Of a stretch of DNA of 64,000 nucleotides, positions 1 through 8,980 are shown piece after piece. The DNA lies in NCBI RefSeq assembly GCF_010500245.1, contig NZ_JAAGOX010000002.1, forward strand, positions 1 to 64,000, given 5' to 3'. The DNA is from Ruegeria sp. PrR005. Its GTDB lineage: Bacteria; Pseudomonadota; Alphaproteobacteria; Rhodobacterales; Rhodobacteraceae. Both the position numbers and the translations under genes were made by a program. Positions within the stretch are counted from its first letter, which is position 1. Each line of letters starts with the position of its first letter. Below the pieces are notes generated by a model. It saw only the letters and a program-made list of their open reading frames with translations. It did not search any database and was not told where the DNA came from.

Positions 1-93
1 GCACGGCTCAAAACCATACCGCGCACACCTCGTCAACGTCATGACAAAACGCGCCGTAATAGCGGCGGCGTAAAGCGAGTGCACTTTGCAAAC

Positions 94-124
94 AGCCCCG
101 CCACGGATCATCCCTGGCGGGGCT
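94..124 (-). terminator. Hairpin at the 3' end of the NosR-like gene
   Basis: A perfect 10-bp inverted repeat (AGCCCCGCCA at 94-103 and TGGCGGGGCT at 115-124) with an 11-base loop. The stop codon of the leftward gene (108-110) lies inside the loop. Read leftward, the stem is followed only by a short T-rich run (GTTTG), so it is a plausible but not classical rho-independent terminator or 3'-end stabiliser. Bases 1-93 to its left show no gene that I can support. Confidence 0.5.
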
Positions 125-2198
125 GACTTGTCTCCAAGGCGGACCGGATGCGGGTGTTTCCGCGCGACTTGAGGACAAGAGGAACACAGTGTTCGGTCGA
201 GTCGTGGATGGTGACGCAATCGAGGCATTGGAAGCATTCGTCAAAGTCGATTTTTCCCGAGGGGCGGATTGCCCCATACTGGCATCGGACGCGGCACAAC
301 TGGCAGGGGCTGCCGCATTCCGGGCGTCGTGGTATCCAGTGGCGCAGCCGCAACAGCCCAGCGATTGCCATCAGAGCGCCCAGCGGGCAAAGGTATCGGC
401 AAAAGCCCTTGAAGCTGATCATCCCGATCAGCACCAGCGATACAGCATAAGCCGTATAGGCCCACTCCCGCAGGAAATAAGTGGTGATCGCGGTCTTGAA
501 CGGTTCGATCTCTGCCGCGGTGTCGATCTGATCGGGGGCCAGAACCGCAACCAGGACAAGCCCGAGCAGCACAGCATATTTCAGCCATTTCATCCGTTTA
601 TCCCATTGGTCGGGCAGGTTCCACTGGCGCAGGCCAAGGCGGCGGCCCAGATGATGTGCAAACTCCTGGAGTGCACCGAACGGACACAGCCAGCCGCAGA
701 ACAAGCCACGTCCCCAGAGAAAGAAACCCAACAGGGCTGCCAACCAGATCACCAGTGAAAATGGATCGTATGCCAGAAAGGCAAGGCTGCCGCCTGTGGT
801 TATCGTGTGCAAGGTCGCAAGGGGGGTTACGATCGACAGCTGCCCTTGTCCCCACCAGCCGATGAAGCCAAGCACAAAGGCGAGGACGCCCAGTCGGATC
901 GGTGTGAACAGACGCAACCCGGCGAGCCAGCTTTGCCGGAACAGGAGGATGGGCAACAGGACTGCCAGAAACAGGAGCAGAACCAGAACATCAGGCAGTC
1001 TGTGTTCCAGGGCCGCGCGCCACGCCGGTTTGTTCCCGGGGCTTTGCGGTGTGATAAAGAAGCGTCCAGGCGTGCTGTGCTGTGCCGTGAATTCGGCGGA
1101 CCCGATAACCGGGCGGAAGCTGCCATGCTCTCGCAGGACCTTGAGCGACAAGATCCATTCCGAAGCAGGATCAAACCCCAGGCGGCGATCCGCCCGAAGG
1201 ATCATTGCGGCCCCCTGCGGCAACTCTGGAGCCAGCTCGACAAAAAGATCCGCATCCCGCAGGGCAACGGGTAAACCGCCCTGTTGGGCGGTCAACAGAT
1301 CCGGTGCGGTGTTGCGAACAAAATCCTCATCCACCAGACCGTGGCGCGCGGTCTCGATCAAAAGGAGGGGTTCGTCATGTGGTGACAGTGTCAGAAAGTC
1401 ACCGAGCTCTTGCAACGTCTGAGGAGACAACACGGCGGCGGCGATGGATCGAGGACCTATGTCAACGATCCAGAGGTCGATATAGTGGGCATCTGGCTCT
1501 GCCTTTGCCAGCGGATCGTCATCTGCCCAGAGGGTCTCTGAGAAGGCCGCTTGGACCTGTTCATTTGTCACCACGTGATGCGAAGCGATGCCCAGATTGA
1601 CCAGCGCCACCCAGTCGAGGTCCTCCTGGTGTTCGGGATCGGGCCGCGATGGCTGTCCGATCTTCAGCCCCTGCATCTTGTCCCGCGCAACCGTAAGGGT
1701 GGCCGCCAAGATGCTCTCGTGCGCGATCCGGACCGAAGCGGTCGCCTTGGTCACACCGTCCAGGTAGACGAGTGAAGAGCTTTCGGACCCGCTGTTGCCA
1801 TAGGGGGTTCCGACGACCATGGGGCTGGCGATGTTCAATCCCTTGTACTGCTCGAGAAAGGCTTTGAACGGCGCAACACCTAGGCCGGAAACGAAAATCG
1901 GTTCATTCTGTTCGATCAGGTCGACGTCGATGAAGTTTCCCGCGCGGTCCAGTTGCACCAACAGGTTGATAGGTGCACCCGAGAACCCGGGCAGGGGCGC
2001 CAATGGCTCGGTTTCGAAGACATAGCCCGCCTCGGCGCCATAGACATCGACCAGGCGATAGACCTCGGAACCGTCAAACTTTTCGCCCAGCAGCAGCGGA
2101 GGTTTGACAAAAGGTTCGATCTGCGCCGGGGACAGCAGATCCGCTCTGGCCGCCACCGAGAGGCAAATCGTGATCAGGCAGAAAAGCAACGCGCGCAT
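108..2198 (-). CDS. NosR/NirI-like membrane flavo-iron-sulfur protein
   Basis: 696 residues. A signal peptide (about 1-19) is followed by a periplasmic FMN-binding-type domain with the Asp-Gly-Val-Thr-Lys-Ala-Thr stretch at 147-153, close to the covalent flavinylation motif of NosR/RnfG proteins but with Lys where Gly or Ser is usual. From about residue 400 come several membrane segments and two cytoplasmic Cys-x3-Cys-Pro motifs (CGWLCP, CRYLCP). The C-terminus has two ferredoxin-like cysteine clusters. Family knowledge: NosR/NirI proteins move electrons across the membrane to periplasmic reductases. No nos or nir gene is present here; instead the divergent neighbour and the next genes are quinoprotein-relay accessory genes, so an electron-transfer role in PQQ-dependent oxidation is inferred. 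A candidate operator lies 36 bp upstream. Confidence 0.85.
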   Translation of the reverse strand: MRALLFCLITICLSVAARADLLSPAQIEPFVKPPLLLGEKFDGSEVYRLVDVYGAEAGYVFETEPLAPLPGFSGAPINLLVQLDRAGNFIDVDLIEQNEPIFVSGLGVAPFKAFLEQYKGLNIASPMVVGTPYGNSGSESSSLVYLDGVTKATASVRIAHESILAATLTVARDKMQGLKIGQPSRPDPEHQEDLDWVALVNLGIASHHVVTNEQVQAAFSETLWADDDPLAKAEPDAHYIDLWIVDIGPRSIAAAVLSPQTLQELGDFLTLSPHDEPLLLIETARHGLVDEDFVRNTAPDLLTAQQGGLPVALRDADLFVELAPELPQGAAMILRADRRLGFDPASEWILSLKVLREHGSFRPVIGSAEFTAQHSTPGRFFITPQSPGNKPAWRAALEHRLPDVLVLLLFLAVLLPILLFRQSWLAGLRLFTPIRLGVLAFVLGFIGWWGQGQLSIVTPLATLHTITTGGSLAFLAYDPFSLVIWLAALLGFFLWGRGLFCGWLCPFGALQEFAHHLGRRLGLRQWNLPDQWDKRMKWLKYAVLLGLVLVAVLAPDQIDTAAEIEPFKTAITTYFLREWAYTAYAVSLVLIGMISFKGFCRYLCPLGALMAIAGLLRLRHWIPRRPECGSPCQLCRVRCQYGAIRPSGKIDFDECFQCLDCVTIHDSTEHCVPLVLKSRGNTRIRSALETSQPRQG

Positions 2199-2233
2199 GC
2201 CCGAAAGCTAGGCAAACCCGCGAACCGGCGACA

Positions 2234-2249
2234 TTGGACAAAGGTCTAA
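2234..2249. promoter_or_regulatory. Imperfect palindrome TTGGAC-N4-GTCTAA, candidate operator
   Basis: The 125-base gap between two divergent genes (starts 2198 and 2324) holds TTGGACAAAGGTCTAA, arms TTGGAC/GTCTAA with 5 of 6 positions matching. A similar sequence, TTGCAC-N4-GTCTAT, lies at 4703-4718 upstream of the SoxYZ-like gene. Two copies in front of functionally linked genes suggest a shared activator. The regulator itself is not identifiable in this window. Confidence 0.45.
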
Positions 2250-2323
2250 TCCGGTGCCTTGCATCTTGACAGGTCGTCCCGTCGGAACGCCAATCTGGGT
2301 CGGAAACACCGGAGGAACTGGCA

Positions 2324-2911
2324 ATGCGCAGGATCGCTGCGGCAACCGGTCTTTTGCTCGCCTGGCTGACCGAAACCGCCGTGGCGGAGAGTTACGGCAG
2401 TATTCGCGAACGGCGGCCCGATCTGTTCCATCCCGAGTCCGGATACAGGATCGCCCGTCACCGGGCGCCTGTGCCGGATGACATTCCAATGCCTGTGCGC
2501 CGTGTTTCGGCCCTTTGGGCGAGGACGCTGCTGGACCGTGGGGCGCTGGCGCTGGATGTGTTTGGAGCTTCCCAATCCCGTTTCGACGAACTGGATGGCA
2601 CCTGGCTGGTGTCCGAGCCGCGCATGAGCCTGCCTGGGGCGGTCTGGCTGCCCGAGGTAGGGCGGGGGGTGCTTGAACCAGTGATCGAACGCTACTTGCA
2701 ACGGGAACTTGAGCGGGCGACCGTCGGCAAGAAGGCCCATGCCGTTGTTGTGTTCTGTGTGGCCGATTGCTGGATGAGCTGGAACGCGGCTCAGAGGATC
2801 GCGGCCCTGGGGTACTTGCAGGTTCATTGGTATCCGCACGGAACCGACGGTTGGGCGGACCTAGGCTGGCGGTTAGAGCCGGTTGAGCCGGTTCCTGTCT
2901 GGCTGGACTGA
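2324..2911 (+). CDS. PQQ-dependent catabolism-associated CXXCW-motif-type protein
   Basis: 195 residues with an N-terminal signal peptide (about 1-21), so periplasmic. The conserved C-terminal part carries Cys145-x3-Cys149-Trp150 followed by MSWNAA and a Tyr-Pro-x-Gly-Thr-Asp-Gly stretch, the hallmark of the small rhodanese-like proteins that occur beside PQQ-dependent alcohol dehydrogenases. The precise biochemical role of the family is not known to me; a thiol-based relay function is suggested by the name and context. The start is fixed by GGAGGAACTGGCA directly before ATG. It is divergent from the NosR-like gene and convergent with the metallo-hydrolase, whose stop lies 6 bases beyond. Confidence 0.85.
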   Translation: MRRIAAATGLLLAWLTETAVAESYGSIRERRPDLFHPESGYRIARHRAPVPDDIPMPVRRVSALWARTLLDRGALALDVFGASQSRFDELDGTWLVSEPRMSLPGAVWLPEVGRGVLEPVIERYLQRELERATVGKKAHAVVVFCVADCWMSWNAAQRIAALGYLQVHWYPHGTDGWADLGWRLEPVEPVPVWLD

Positions 2912-2917
2912 CGCCGC

Positions 2918-3871
2918 TCAGTTCGCGCGTGGCAGGATCATCCGTTCAATCTCGGGATACAGATGGCTGACCGAACGGTGAAATTCTTGCGGCTGCGCCC
3001 CCATGGAAGCGAACTCGTCGGGGAGGGGCGTTTCCATGATTTCGATCATGTCTAGGCCCATGCCAGCCGCCGCGACCAGCCTGTCATTCAGCCAGGTCAG
3101 GTAGGCGCTGGTCTTACGGATCGCGATGCCGGCGCGGTCGAGCGGACCATGGCCGGGCAAGACCGCCGGTGCCTGTACCGCCGCAAGAGTTGTCAGAGCC
3201 TCTTGCCAGCGTGCCAGATCCGCATGTGGTGTTGTGGGCGCGCGGTCGAGAAACACCAGATCGCCCGTGATCAGCAGGCCGGTTTCGGCGTCGATCAAGG
3301 CAAGATCGCTGGCGGTATGGCCGCCAAGGGGCAGGGCGGCCAGGCGACGGCCGTCCACGACGATGTCGCCTGTTCCAATCTCGATGCTCGGGGGCACCGG
3401 TTCGGTTCCGCGCATCCAGTCGCCCAGCAGCCGATACATGTTGTCCGAAAACCCGTCGCCCTCGGTGCGGGCGGCGGCAATGGTGCCGCCAAGCGCCAGG
3501 ATCGGTTTATCGGCAAAGACCTGGTTGCCAAAGTAATGGTCCGGATGGTGATGGGTGTTGATCACTGTCGACACGCCGCGCAGGTCCAGTTTGCGCAGTG
3601 CCAGATTCAGTGCTTCGCCGTATCGGCGGGATGACCCGCTGTCGATCAGGATCAGCCCGCTCTTACCTTGCAGGATGGCGCAATTGACGATGGCGCCGCC
3701 ATTGTCGCGGGAAAAATACTCGGTCGCGCCCTTGATCATCCAGACCCCGGAGAGGATGGGAACTGGGCGCAGGTCGTAGCTGTGTCGCGCCTCTGCCCAG
3801 AGCGGCGAGGTCTGGGTGACATGCGCCACACCGCCCGCCAACAGTCCAAGCGCCGCCCGGCGGGTGGTCAT
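2918..3871 (-). CDS. Quinoprotein relay system zinc metallo-hydrolase (MBL fold)
   Basis: 317 residues. The N-terminus (TTRRAALGLL) looks like a twin-arginine export signal. The metallo-beta-lactamase signature His107-x-His109-x-Asp111-His112 is present, with the later metal ligands in GGHTASD, TGDLVF and LPGHG. This matches the SoxH-related hydrolases that accompany SoxYZ-like carriers in PQQ dehydrogenase clusters; they are thought to release a product from a carrier thiol, which is inference from the Sox system. Its first codon overlaps the stop of the SoxYZ-like gene by one base (3871), so the two are translationally coupled. Which of the two relay-hydrolase subtypes it is I cannot say. 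Confidence 0.85.
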   Translation of the reverse strand: MTTRRAALGLLAGGVAHVTQTSPLWAEARHSYDLRPVPILSGVWMIKGATEYFSRDNGGAIVNCAILQGKSGLILIDSGSSRRYGEALNLALRKLDLRGVSTVINTHHHPDHYFGNQVFADKPILALGGTIAAARTEGDGFSDNMYRLLGDWMRGTEPVPPSIEIGTGDIVVDGRRLAALPLGGHTASDLALIDAETGLLITGDLVFLDRAPTTPHADLARWQEALTTLAAVQAPAVLPGHGPLDRAGIAIRKTSAYLTWLNDRLVAAAGMGLDMIEIMETPLPDEFASMGAQPQEFHRSVSHLYPEIERMILPRAN

Positions 3872-4653
3872 CAGTTCACTTCCTCGTCGGTCAGAATGCC
3901 CTCGATCTCATTGCCATTGTTGTCGCGGCCGCGCACATGCAGCAGGGACGGCATGGTTTCGGGATCGAAATAAAGGGTAAAGGCAGGATCCTCGTTCACC
4001 GGTTCGCTCAACGCGATGCGGGCAACTTCATGGCCATCGTCGGTGCTGAACGTGAGATCGCGGATGATGAAGACTGGAATGCCATCGGCCAGCCCGGTGT
4101 CCATCGGGTGATCGACAATCACCCTGGCGCGCCCCGAGGAACTCCACAACCTGCCATGCATCTCGCCCAGCTTCTCCTCCCAGTCGTCCGAGGCATAGGC
4201 TTGGGCCGGTGCGCTGCACCCGCCGCCCGCCGCGTCGATCAGTGTGCCGCCGACGTGCCATCCATCTGTGCGTGTACGGACTGAGGCCCGGATTGCCGTG
4301 GCCTGGTCGATCTTGAACCGCAGGGCAAGCTTGGGTTCGGCCTCGCCGGGAAAGAAGCTCAGGATCTTGGGGATGGGGCCATAGTCGACCGATATCACGA
4401 TCTCTTCGACGTCGCTCAGCGCGGTAGCATCCACCAGCAGCGGCACGTTGAACGCGTCCTCTGCCGTGTCCGGTGCGATGACGCGGACCCGGTCATCGAA
4501 CTGGATTTTCGCCGGGTCGCCCAAGAGTGCCTCCTGGTGATAGTCCCACATGCCCGATGAGAAGGGATCGTCCAGTTGCACCTGTGGCGCACCAGAGACC
4601 GATCCGGCCATCAGGCCAATGGCGACGGCAAGTGCACTGCTGCGTGTGAACAT
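3871..4653 (-). CDS. Quinoprotein dehydrogenase-associated SoxYZ-like carrier protein
   Basis: 260 residues from the ATG at 4653, which has GGAGGAGG 5 bases upstream; an ORF extension to 4683 would swallow that Shine-Dalgarno. A signal peptide (about 1-21) precedes a SoxY-like domain that ends in Gly-Gly-Gly-Cys-Ser-Ala-Pro (carrier Cys146), fused to a SoxZ-like immunoglobulin-fold domain. In thiosulfate oxidation SoxY carries intermediates on such a cysteine at its C-terminus; here the cysteine is internal because of the fusion. The acid or aldehyde carried is unknown. It forms an operon with the MBL hydrolase, and a candidate operator lies 50 bp upstream. Confidence 0.85.
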   Translation of the reverse strand: MFTRSSALAVAIGLMAGSVSGAPQVQLDDPFSSGMWDYHQEALLGDPAKIQFDDRVRVIAPDTAEDAFNVPLLVDATALSDVEEIVISVDYGPIPKILSFFPGEAEPKLALRFKIDQATAIRASVRTRTDGWHVGGTLIDAAGGGCSAPAQAYASDDWEEKLGEMHGRLWSSSGRARVIVDHPMDTGLADGIPVFIIRDLTFSTDDGHEVARIALSEPVNEDPAFTLYFDPETMPSLLHVRGRDNNGNEIEGILTDEEVN

Positions 4654-4702
4654 CGGCTCCTCCTCCGTGCCGCATTGGGCCATGTGGGGCGGAGGAGGGC
4701 AA

Positions 4703-4718
4703 TTGCACTTTGGTCTAT
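4703..4718. promoter_or_regulatory. Second copy of the TTGnAC-N4-GTCTAw motif
   Basis: TTGCACTTTGGTCTAT lies in the 75-base gap upstream of the SoxYZ-like gene. It matches the motif at 2234-2249 in 10 of the 12 arm positions with the same 4-base spacer. This supports co-regulation of the relay genes. Confidence 0.4.
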
Positions 4719-4728
4719 GCCCGCGTGC

Positions 4729-7700
4729 TCAGGTCTTGAATACGCGGTAGATCGCCGGGATCACCAGCACCGTCAGCAAGGTCGAGCTGAGCAGGCCAAA
4801 GAGCAGCGACAGCGCCAGACCCTGAAAGATTGGGTCGGTCAGGATGACCGCGGCGCCGATCATCGCGGCAACTGCTGTCAGCAGGATCGGCTTAAACCGG
4901 ATTGCACCCGCCTCGATCAGAGTCTCGATCTTGTCGAGCGCCGGGTCGGCGTGGCGGATGAAATCCACCAGCAGTATCGAGTTTCGCACGATGATGCCTG
5001 CAAGCGCGATGAACCCGATCATCGACGGCGCCGAGAAGGGCGCATTGAACAGCCAGTGCCCGGCGATGATGCCCAGAAAGGTCAGCGGTACCGGGGTCAG
5101 TACCACCAGCGGCAAGCGGAACGACCCGAACTGCGCCACCACCAGGATGTAGATGCCCAAAAGCGCCACGGCAAAGGCCGCACCCATGTCGCGGAAGGTG
5201 ATCCAGGTCACCTCCCATTCGCCGTCCCAAAGAAGGGTGATCTTGCTTTCATCGTCGGGCTGACCGTTCAGGCGGATCTCGGGTTTCTCGCCTTCCGGCC
5301 ACTCCATCTGCTCTAAAGCATCGGCAACGGCCAGCATGCCGTAAAGCGGTGCTTCGAATTCGCCCGCAAGCTCTGCCATCACCATTTCGGCGGCGCGCCC
5401 GTTGTGACGGAAGACCGGGAAGGAGGCATATTCCTCACGCATCTCGATCACGTTGCCTAGTTCGACAACACCGCGCGCACCCGGAAGCACATTGGCGGGC
5501 ACCGGGGTGGAGAGGAAGCGCTCGTCGACGACGCGGTTGGCCTGGTCCCGTTCAACCCGGATCGGGATCGGATAGCGGCCTTCGCCCCGGTGCGAGTAAC
5601 CGACAGTTTGACCGGCATTCAGGATTGCCAGCGTGGTGAAGACATCCTGTTCCTCGACCCCGAAGAAATCGAGCTGGTCAGTCGACACAGTGGCGCGCAG
5701 CCGACGCGGTTGGGTGCCGAAACTATCGTCGACATCGACGATATAGGGCACGGATTCGAACGCCTCGCGGATTCTGGTTGCCGCAGCACGGCGGCTGTCG
5801 CCATCGGGACCATAGATCTCGGCCAGCAGGGTCGCGATGACCGGCGGACCCGGCGGCGGTTCGACCGTCTTCAGGCTGGTGCCCGCAGGCACGTCAAGCT
5901 CTGCGATCCGTTGCCGGATCTCCAGCGCGATGTCGTGGCTGGTGCGGTTGCGTTCGCCCTTTGGTGCCAGATTGATCTGAACATCGCCCATTTCCGGCCG
6001 CGCGCGCAGATAATAGTGGCGCACAAGACCGTTGAAATTGAACGGCGCCGCATCGCCCGCGTGGGTCTGGGCCGAGATCACTTCGGGCAGTTGCAGAACT
6101 GCTGTCGCCACAGCCTGCGCCACGGCATCTGTTGCCTCGACCGAGGATCCCTCGGGCAGGTCTATAACCACCGAAAGCTCGGATTTGTTGTCGAACGGCA
6201 AGAGCTTGACCGTCACGTCACGGGTGTAAAGCGCGCCAAGCGAGCCAAAGGAGAGCCCCGCCGCCAGGAGCAGGAACAGCCCACTGCCGCCCTTGGTCCT
6301 CAAGAGCGGACGCGCCACGGCGCGATAGAGCCGCCCCAGCATCCCGCCATGTTCGGCATCATGTCCACCACCATGGCCATGGGCCGGGGCGCGACCGGCG
6401 ATCTTGACCATCAGCCAAGGGGTGATGATCACTGCGACAAAGAAGGAAAAGATCATCGCGGCCGAGGCATTGGCCGGGATCGGGCTCATATAAGGTCCCA
6501 TCAGCCCCGAGACGAAAAGCATCGGCAACAGGGCAGCAACCACGGTAAGGGTGGCAACGATGGTGGGGTTGCCCACCTCGGCCACGGCGCGGATCGCCTT
6601 TTGTGATCGGCTGGCCTCGTCCGGCATTGCCCAGTGGCGGGCAATGTTCTCGATCACCACGATAGCGTCATCGACCAGAATGCCGATGGAGAAGATCAGA
6701 GCAAAAAGCGACACCCGGTTCAGCGTGTAGCCCATGATCCAGGCAGCAAAGAGGGTCAACAGAATGGTGACAGGGATCACCACGGCGACAACGATGCTTT
6801 CCCGCCAGCCGATGGAAAACAGGACCAGAACCACAATGGACACCGTGGCAAGGCCCAGGTGAAACAACAACTCGTTGGCCTTTTCGTTGGCGGTCTCGCC
6901 ATAGTCGCGGGTCACTGAAACCTCGACGCTGTCGGGGATCAGACTGTCTTCGAGCGCATGGACCTTGTGCAGGATTTCCTCGGCCACAATCACAGCGTTC
7001 GCGCCCGCCCGCTTGGCGATGGCCAGAGTGACCGCTGGGGTCCGTTCGATGGTGCCATCCGGGCCTCGGGTCACATTGGCGACAATCCGGTCCGAGGTAT
7101 CGGGCACAAAGCTGACATCAGCGACATCGCGGACATAGACAGGCCGGTTGTCTCGGGTGGTCAGCAAAAGGTTGGCGATTTCAGCGGGCGCTTGCAGGGT
7201 TTCGCCAGCGACCAGCGCAATCTGTTCGCCGTTGTTGCGGATATAGCCGATCGCCAGCGCGCGGTTTGCGCCCTGCACCTTTCCTGCCAGTTGTTGCAGG
7301 GTGACACCGTAGAGCGCCAGCCGTTCGGGATCGGGGGCGATACGGATCGCCTCGGGGGCTTCGCCCACCAGATAGGTCAGTCCGACATCGGCAATCTTGG
7401 CCACCTGCACCTGCAATTCCCGTGCGATCCGGGTCAGGTCATTGGCGGCAATCCCGCTGGCGGGGTCCTTCGGGCTGAGCGTCAGCGAGACGATCGCCAC
7501 GTCGTCGATCCCGCGCCCGACGATCAGCGGTTCGGGTATGCCGACAGGTATCCGGTCGATATTGGCGCGAACCTTGTCATGCACTCTCAGGATGGCGCTG
7601 TCGGCGGGGGTGCCGACAAGAAACCGGGCGGTGACCATCGCGTAGTCGTCGCTGGTCTGGGAGTAGACATGTTCGACCCCATTGATGCCTTTGACGATGG

Positions 7701-7941
7701 TTTCCATCGGTTCGGTCACCAGCTTGACCGCGTCCTCGGCCTTGAGCCCCGGGGCCTGAATGTGGATGTCGACCAGCGGCACCGAGATCTGCGGCTCTTC
7801 CTCGCGTGGCAGGCTGATCAGGGCGACCAAGCCCATTGCAAGGGCGGCCAGGATCATCAGCGGTGTCAGGGCCGAGCCTATGAAGGCCCGGGTCAGCCCG
7901 CCGGCAATGCCGAGCCCGGTTGGCGTCTTGGGATCACTCAT
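4729..7941 (-). CDS. RND efflux permease (AcrB/HAE-like)
   Basis: 1070 residues, the usual length of an RND inner-membrane pump. A TM1 segment (about 20-45) leads into a porter domain opening with PREEEPQI. TM4 carries the proton-relay pair in GILVDDAIVVIEN, and the second half repeats the topology (large loop about 560-860, then TM7-12). This is a proton-driven exporter of hydrophobic or amphiphilic compounds rather than a metal CusA-type pump, judging from the Asp-Asp pair. It overlaps the adaptor gene by 8 bases. No outer-membrane TolC-like gene is present. The substrate cannot be told from sequence. Confidence 0.93.
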   Translation of the reverse strand: MSDPKTPTGLGIAGGLTRAFIGSALTPLMILAALAMGLVALISLPREEEPQISVPLVDIHIQAPGLKAEDAVKLVTEPMETIVKGINGVEHVYSQTSDDYAMVTARFLVGTPADSAILRVHDKVRANIDRIPVGIPEPLIVGRGIDDVAIVSLTLSPKDPASGIAANDLTRIARELQVQVAKIADVGLTYLVGEAPEAIRIAPDPERLALYGVTLQQLAGKVQGANRALAIGYIRNNGEQIALVAGETLQAPAEIANLLLTTRDNRPVYVRDVADVSFVPDTSDRIVANVTRGPDGTIERTPAVTLAIAKRAGANAVIVAEEILHKVHALEDSLIPDSVEVSVTRDYGETANEKANELLFHLGLATVSIVVLVLFSIGWRESIVVAVVIPVTILLTLFAAWIMGYTLNRVSLFALIFSIGILVDDAIVVIENIARHWAMPDEASRSQKAIRAVAEVGNPTIVATLTVVAALLPMLFVSGLMGPYMSPIPANASAAMIFSFFVAVIITPWLMVKIAGRAPAHGHGGGHDAEHGGMLGRLYRAVARPLLRTKGGSGLFLLLAAGLSFGSLGALYTRDVTVKLLPFDNKSELSVVIDLPEGSSVEATDAVAQAVATAVLQLPEVISAQTHAGDAAPFNFNGLVRHYYLRARPEMGDVQINLAPKGERNRTSHDIALEIRQRIAELDVPAGTSLKTVEPPPGPPVIATLLAEIYGPDGDSRRAAATRIREAFESVPYIVDVDDSFGTQPRRLRATVSTDQLDFFGVEEQDVFTTLAILNAGQTVGYSHRGEGRYPIPIRVERDQANRVVDERFLSTPVPANVLPGARGVVELGNVIEMREEYASFPVFRHNGRAAEMVMAELAGEFEAPLYGMLAVADALEQMEWPEGEKPEIRLNGQPDDESKITLLWDGEWEVTWITFRDMGAAFAVALLGIYILVVAQFGSFRLPLVVLTPVPLTFLGIIAGHWLFNAPFSAPSMIGFIALAGIIVRNSILLVDFIRHADPALDKIETLIEAGAIRFKPILLTAVAAMIGAAVILTDPIFQGLALSLLFGLLSSTLLTVLVIPAIYRVFKT

Positions 7942-8917
7942 GACCGATCACCAGCGTTTCGCCGACACTCAGGCCGGACAGGACTTCTACCATTCTGGTT
8001 CCGGCGAGATCGAACGGTTCACCGATCATCACGACCCTTTCGGATGCCGCGCCACTGGCCGAGGCCACGCGGACGAAATCGAGCCCCATCCGGGTTTCAA
8101 CCGCATCCACCGGGACCGCTATCGTTTCGGTCTGGCCGACCGGCAGCCGCACCAATACCCGGCGCCCGATGAAATCCGCCGAGAGATTTGCCACTTCAAC
8201 ATCGGCAATAACCCGTCCGTTTTCGATTTGCGGATAAAGCCTTGCCAGGGTTCCGGTTTCGGCGCCATCAGCGCCACCAATCTGGATTTCGTCTCCTTCG
8301 TTGAGAAAATCGGCATGCCGTTCAGGAACCGCCAGACGCAAAAAGAAGCCGCCGCCACCAATGGCCGCGATCATCTCGCCAGGAAGAACGACGGAGCCAG
8401 CCGTTACCGGCACCGAGATCACGGTGCCCGAGATAGGGGCAAGGATCCGGCCTTCGTCCGTGCGTTGCAACAGGACATCCTTTTGCGCCTCGGTCGCGCC
8501 GATCCGCCCCTGGATCACTTCGACCTTGGTGCGCAGACCATCAACGTTTTGCTCGGTCGTCACCCCACGTTCCAGCAGGTTCAGACCGCGTGCGAGTTCT
8601 GCCTGGGCATTGGTCAGTTCCGAGTTCAGGGACATCAACTGCGCATCGATGGCGCGCAGTTCCAGTACCAGCTTTTCGTCCACGGTCGTGCCGATGTGCT
8701 GGCCTTGCGTGACCTGAGATCCTTCGTCCACCGATACCTCTTGTAGCGTCCCGCCGAGACGAGAGCGCGCAGGGATGTTGTTGCGCGGTTCCACCTTGGC
8801 AAATACCGCCTTCCATTCTGTTTTCGTCACCCGCTCTACAGTCGACTCGGCGGCTGCTGCGAATCCGGAAATGAACGCGAGAAGACAGGTCGCGGCAGCG
8901 AAGACGGTTCTTTTCAT
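7934..8917 (-). CDS. RND periplasmic adaptor (membrane fusion protein)
   Basis: 327 residues. A signal peptide (about 1-23) is followed by a biotinyl-lipoyl half-motif, an alpha-helical hairpin (about 80-150, rich in Leu/Glu/Gln), the second lipoyl half (ILAPISGTV), and beta-barrel and membrane-proximal domains. It links the inner-membrane pump at 4729-7941 to an outer-membrane channel. It is the first gene of the two-gene operon and has the only sizeable upstream region (8918-9158). It lacks the lipobox Cys seen in many AcrA homologues, so it is probably soluble periplasmic or anchored by its signal segment. Confidence 0.9.
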   Translation of the reverse strand: MKRTVFAAATCLLAFISGFAAAAESTVERVTKTEWKAVFAKVEPRNNIPARSRLGGTLQEVSVDEGSQVTQGQHIGTTVDEKLVLELRAIDAQLMSLNSELTNAQAELARGLNLLERGVTTEQNVDGLRTKVEVIQGRIGATEAQKDVLLQRTDEGRILAPISGTVISVPVTAGSVVLPGEMIAAIGGGGFFLRLAVPERHADFLNEGDEIQIGGADGAETGTLARLYPQIENGRVIADVEVANLSADFIGRRVLVRLPVGQTETIAVPVDAVETRMGLDFVRVASASGAASERVVMIGEPFDLAGTRMVEVLSGLSVGETLVIGHE

Positions 8918-8980
8918 GGGGCACCTTTCGGGTCGCAGTCGAACAGGACCGCGGTTATCGCACGGCCTGACGCTCTATAT

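Noticed and set aside
108-2198. Denitrification (nos/nir) locus
   Set aside because: Only the NosR-like protein suggested it; no nosZ, nosDFY or nir genes follow and the context is quinoprotein relay genes.
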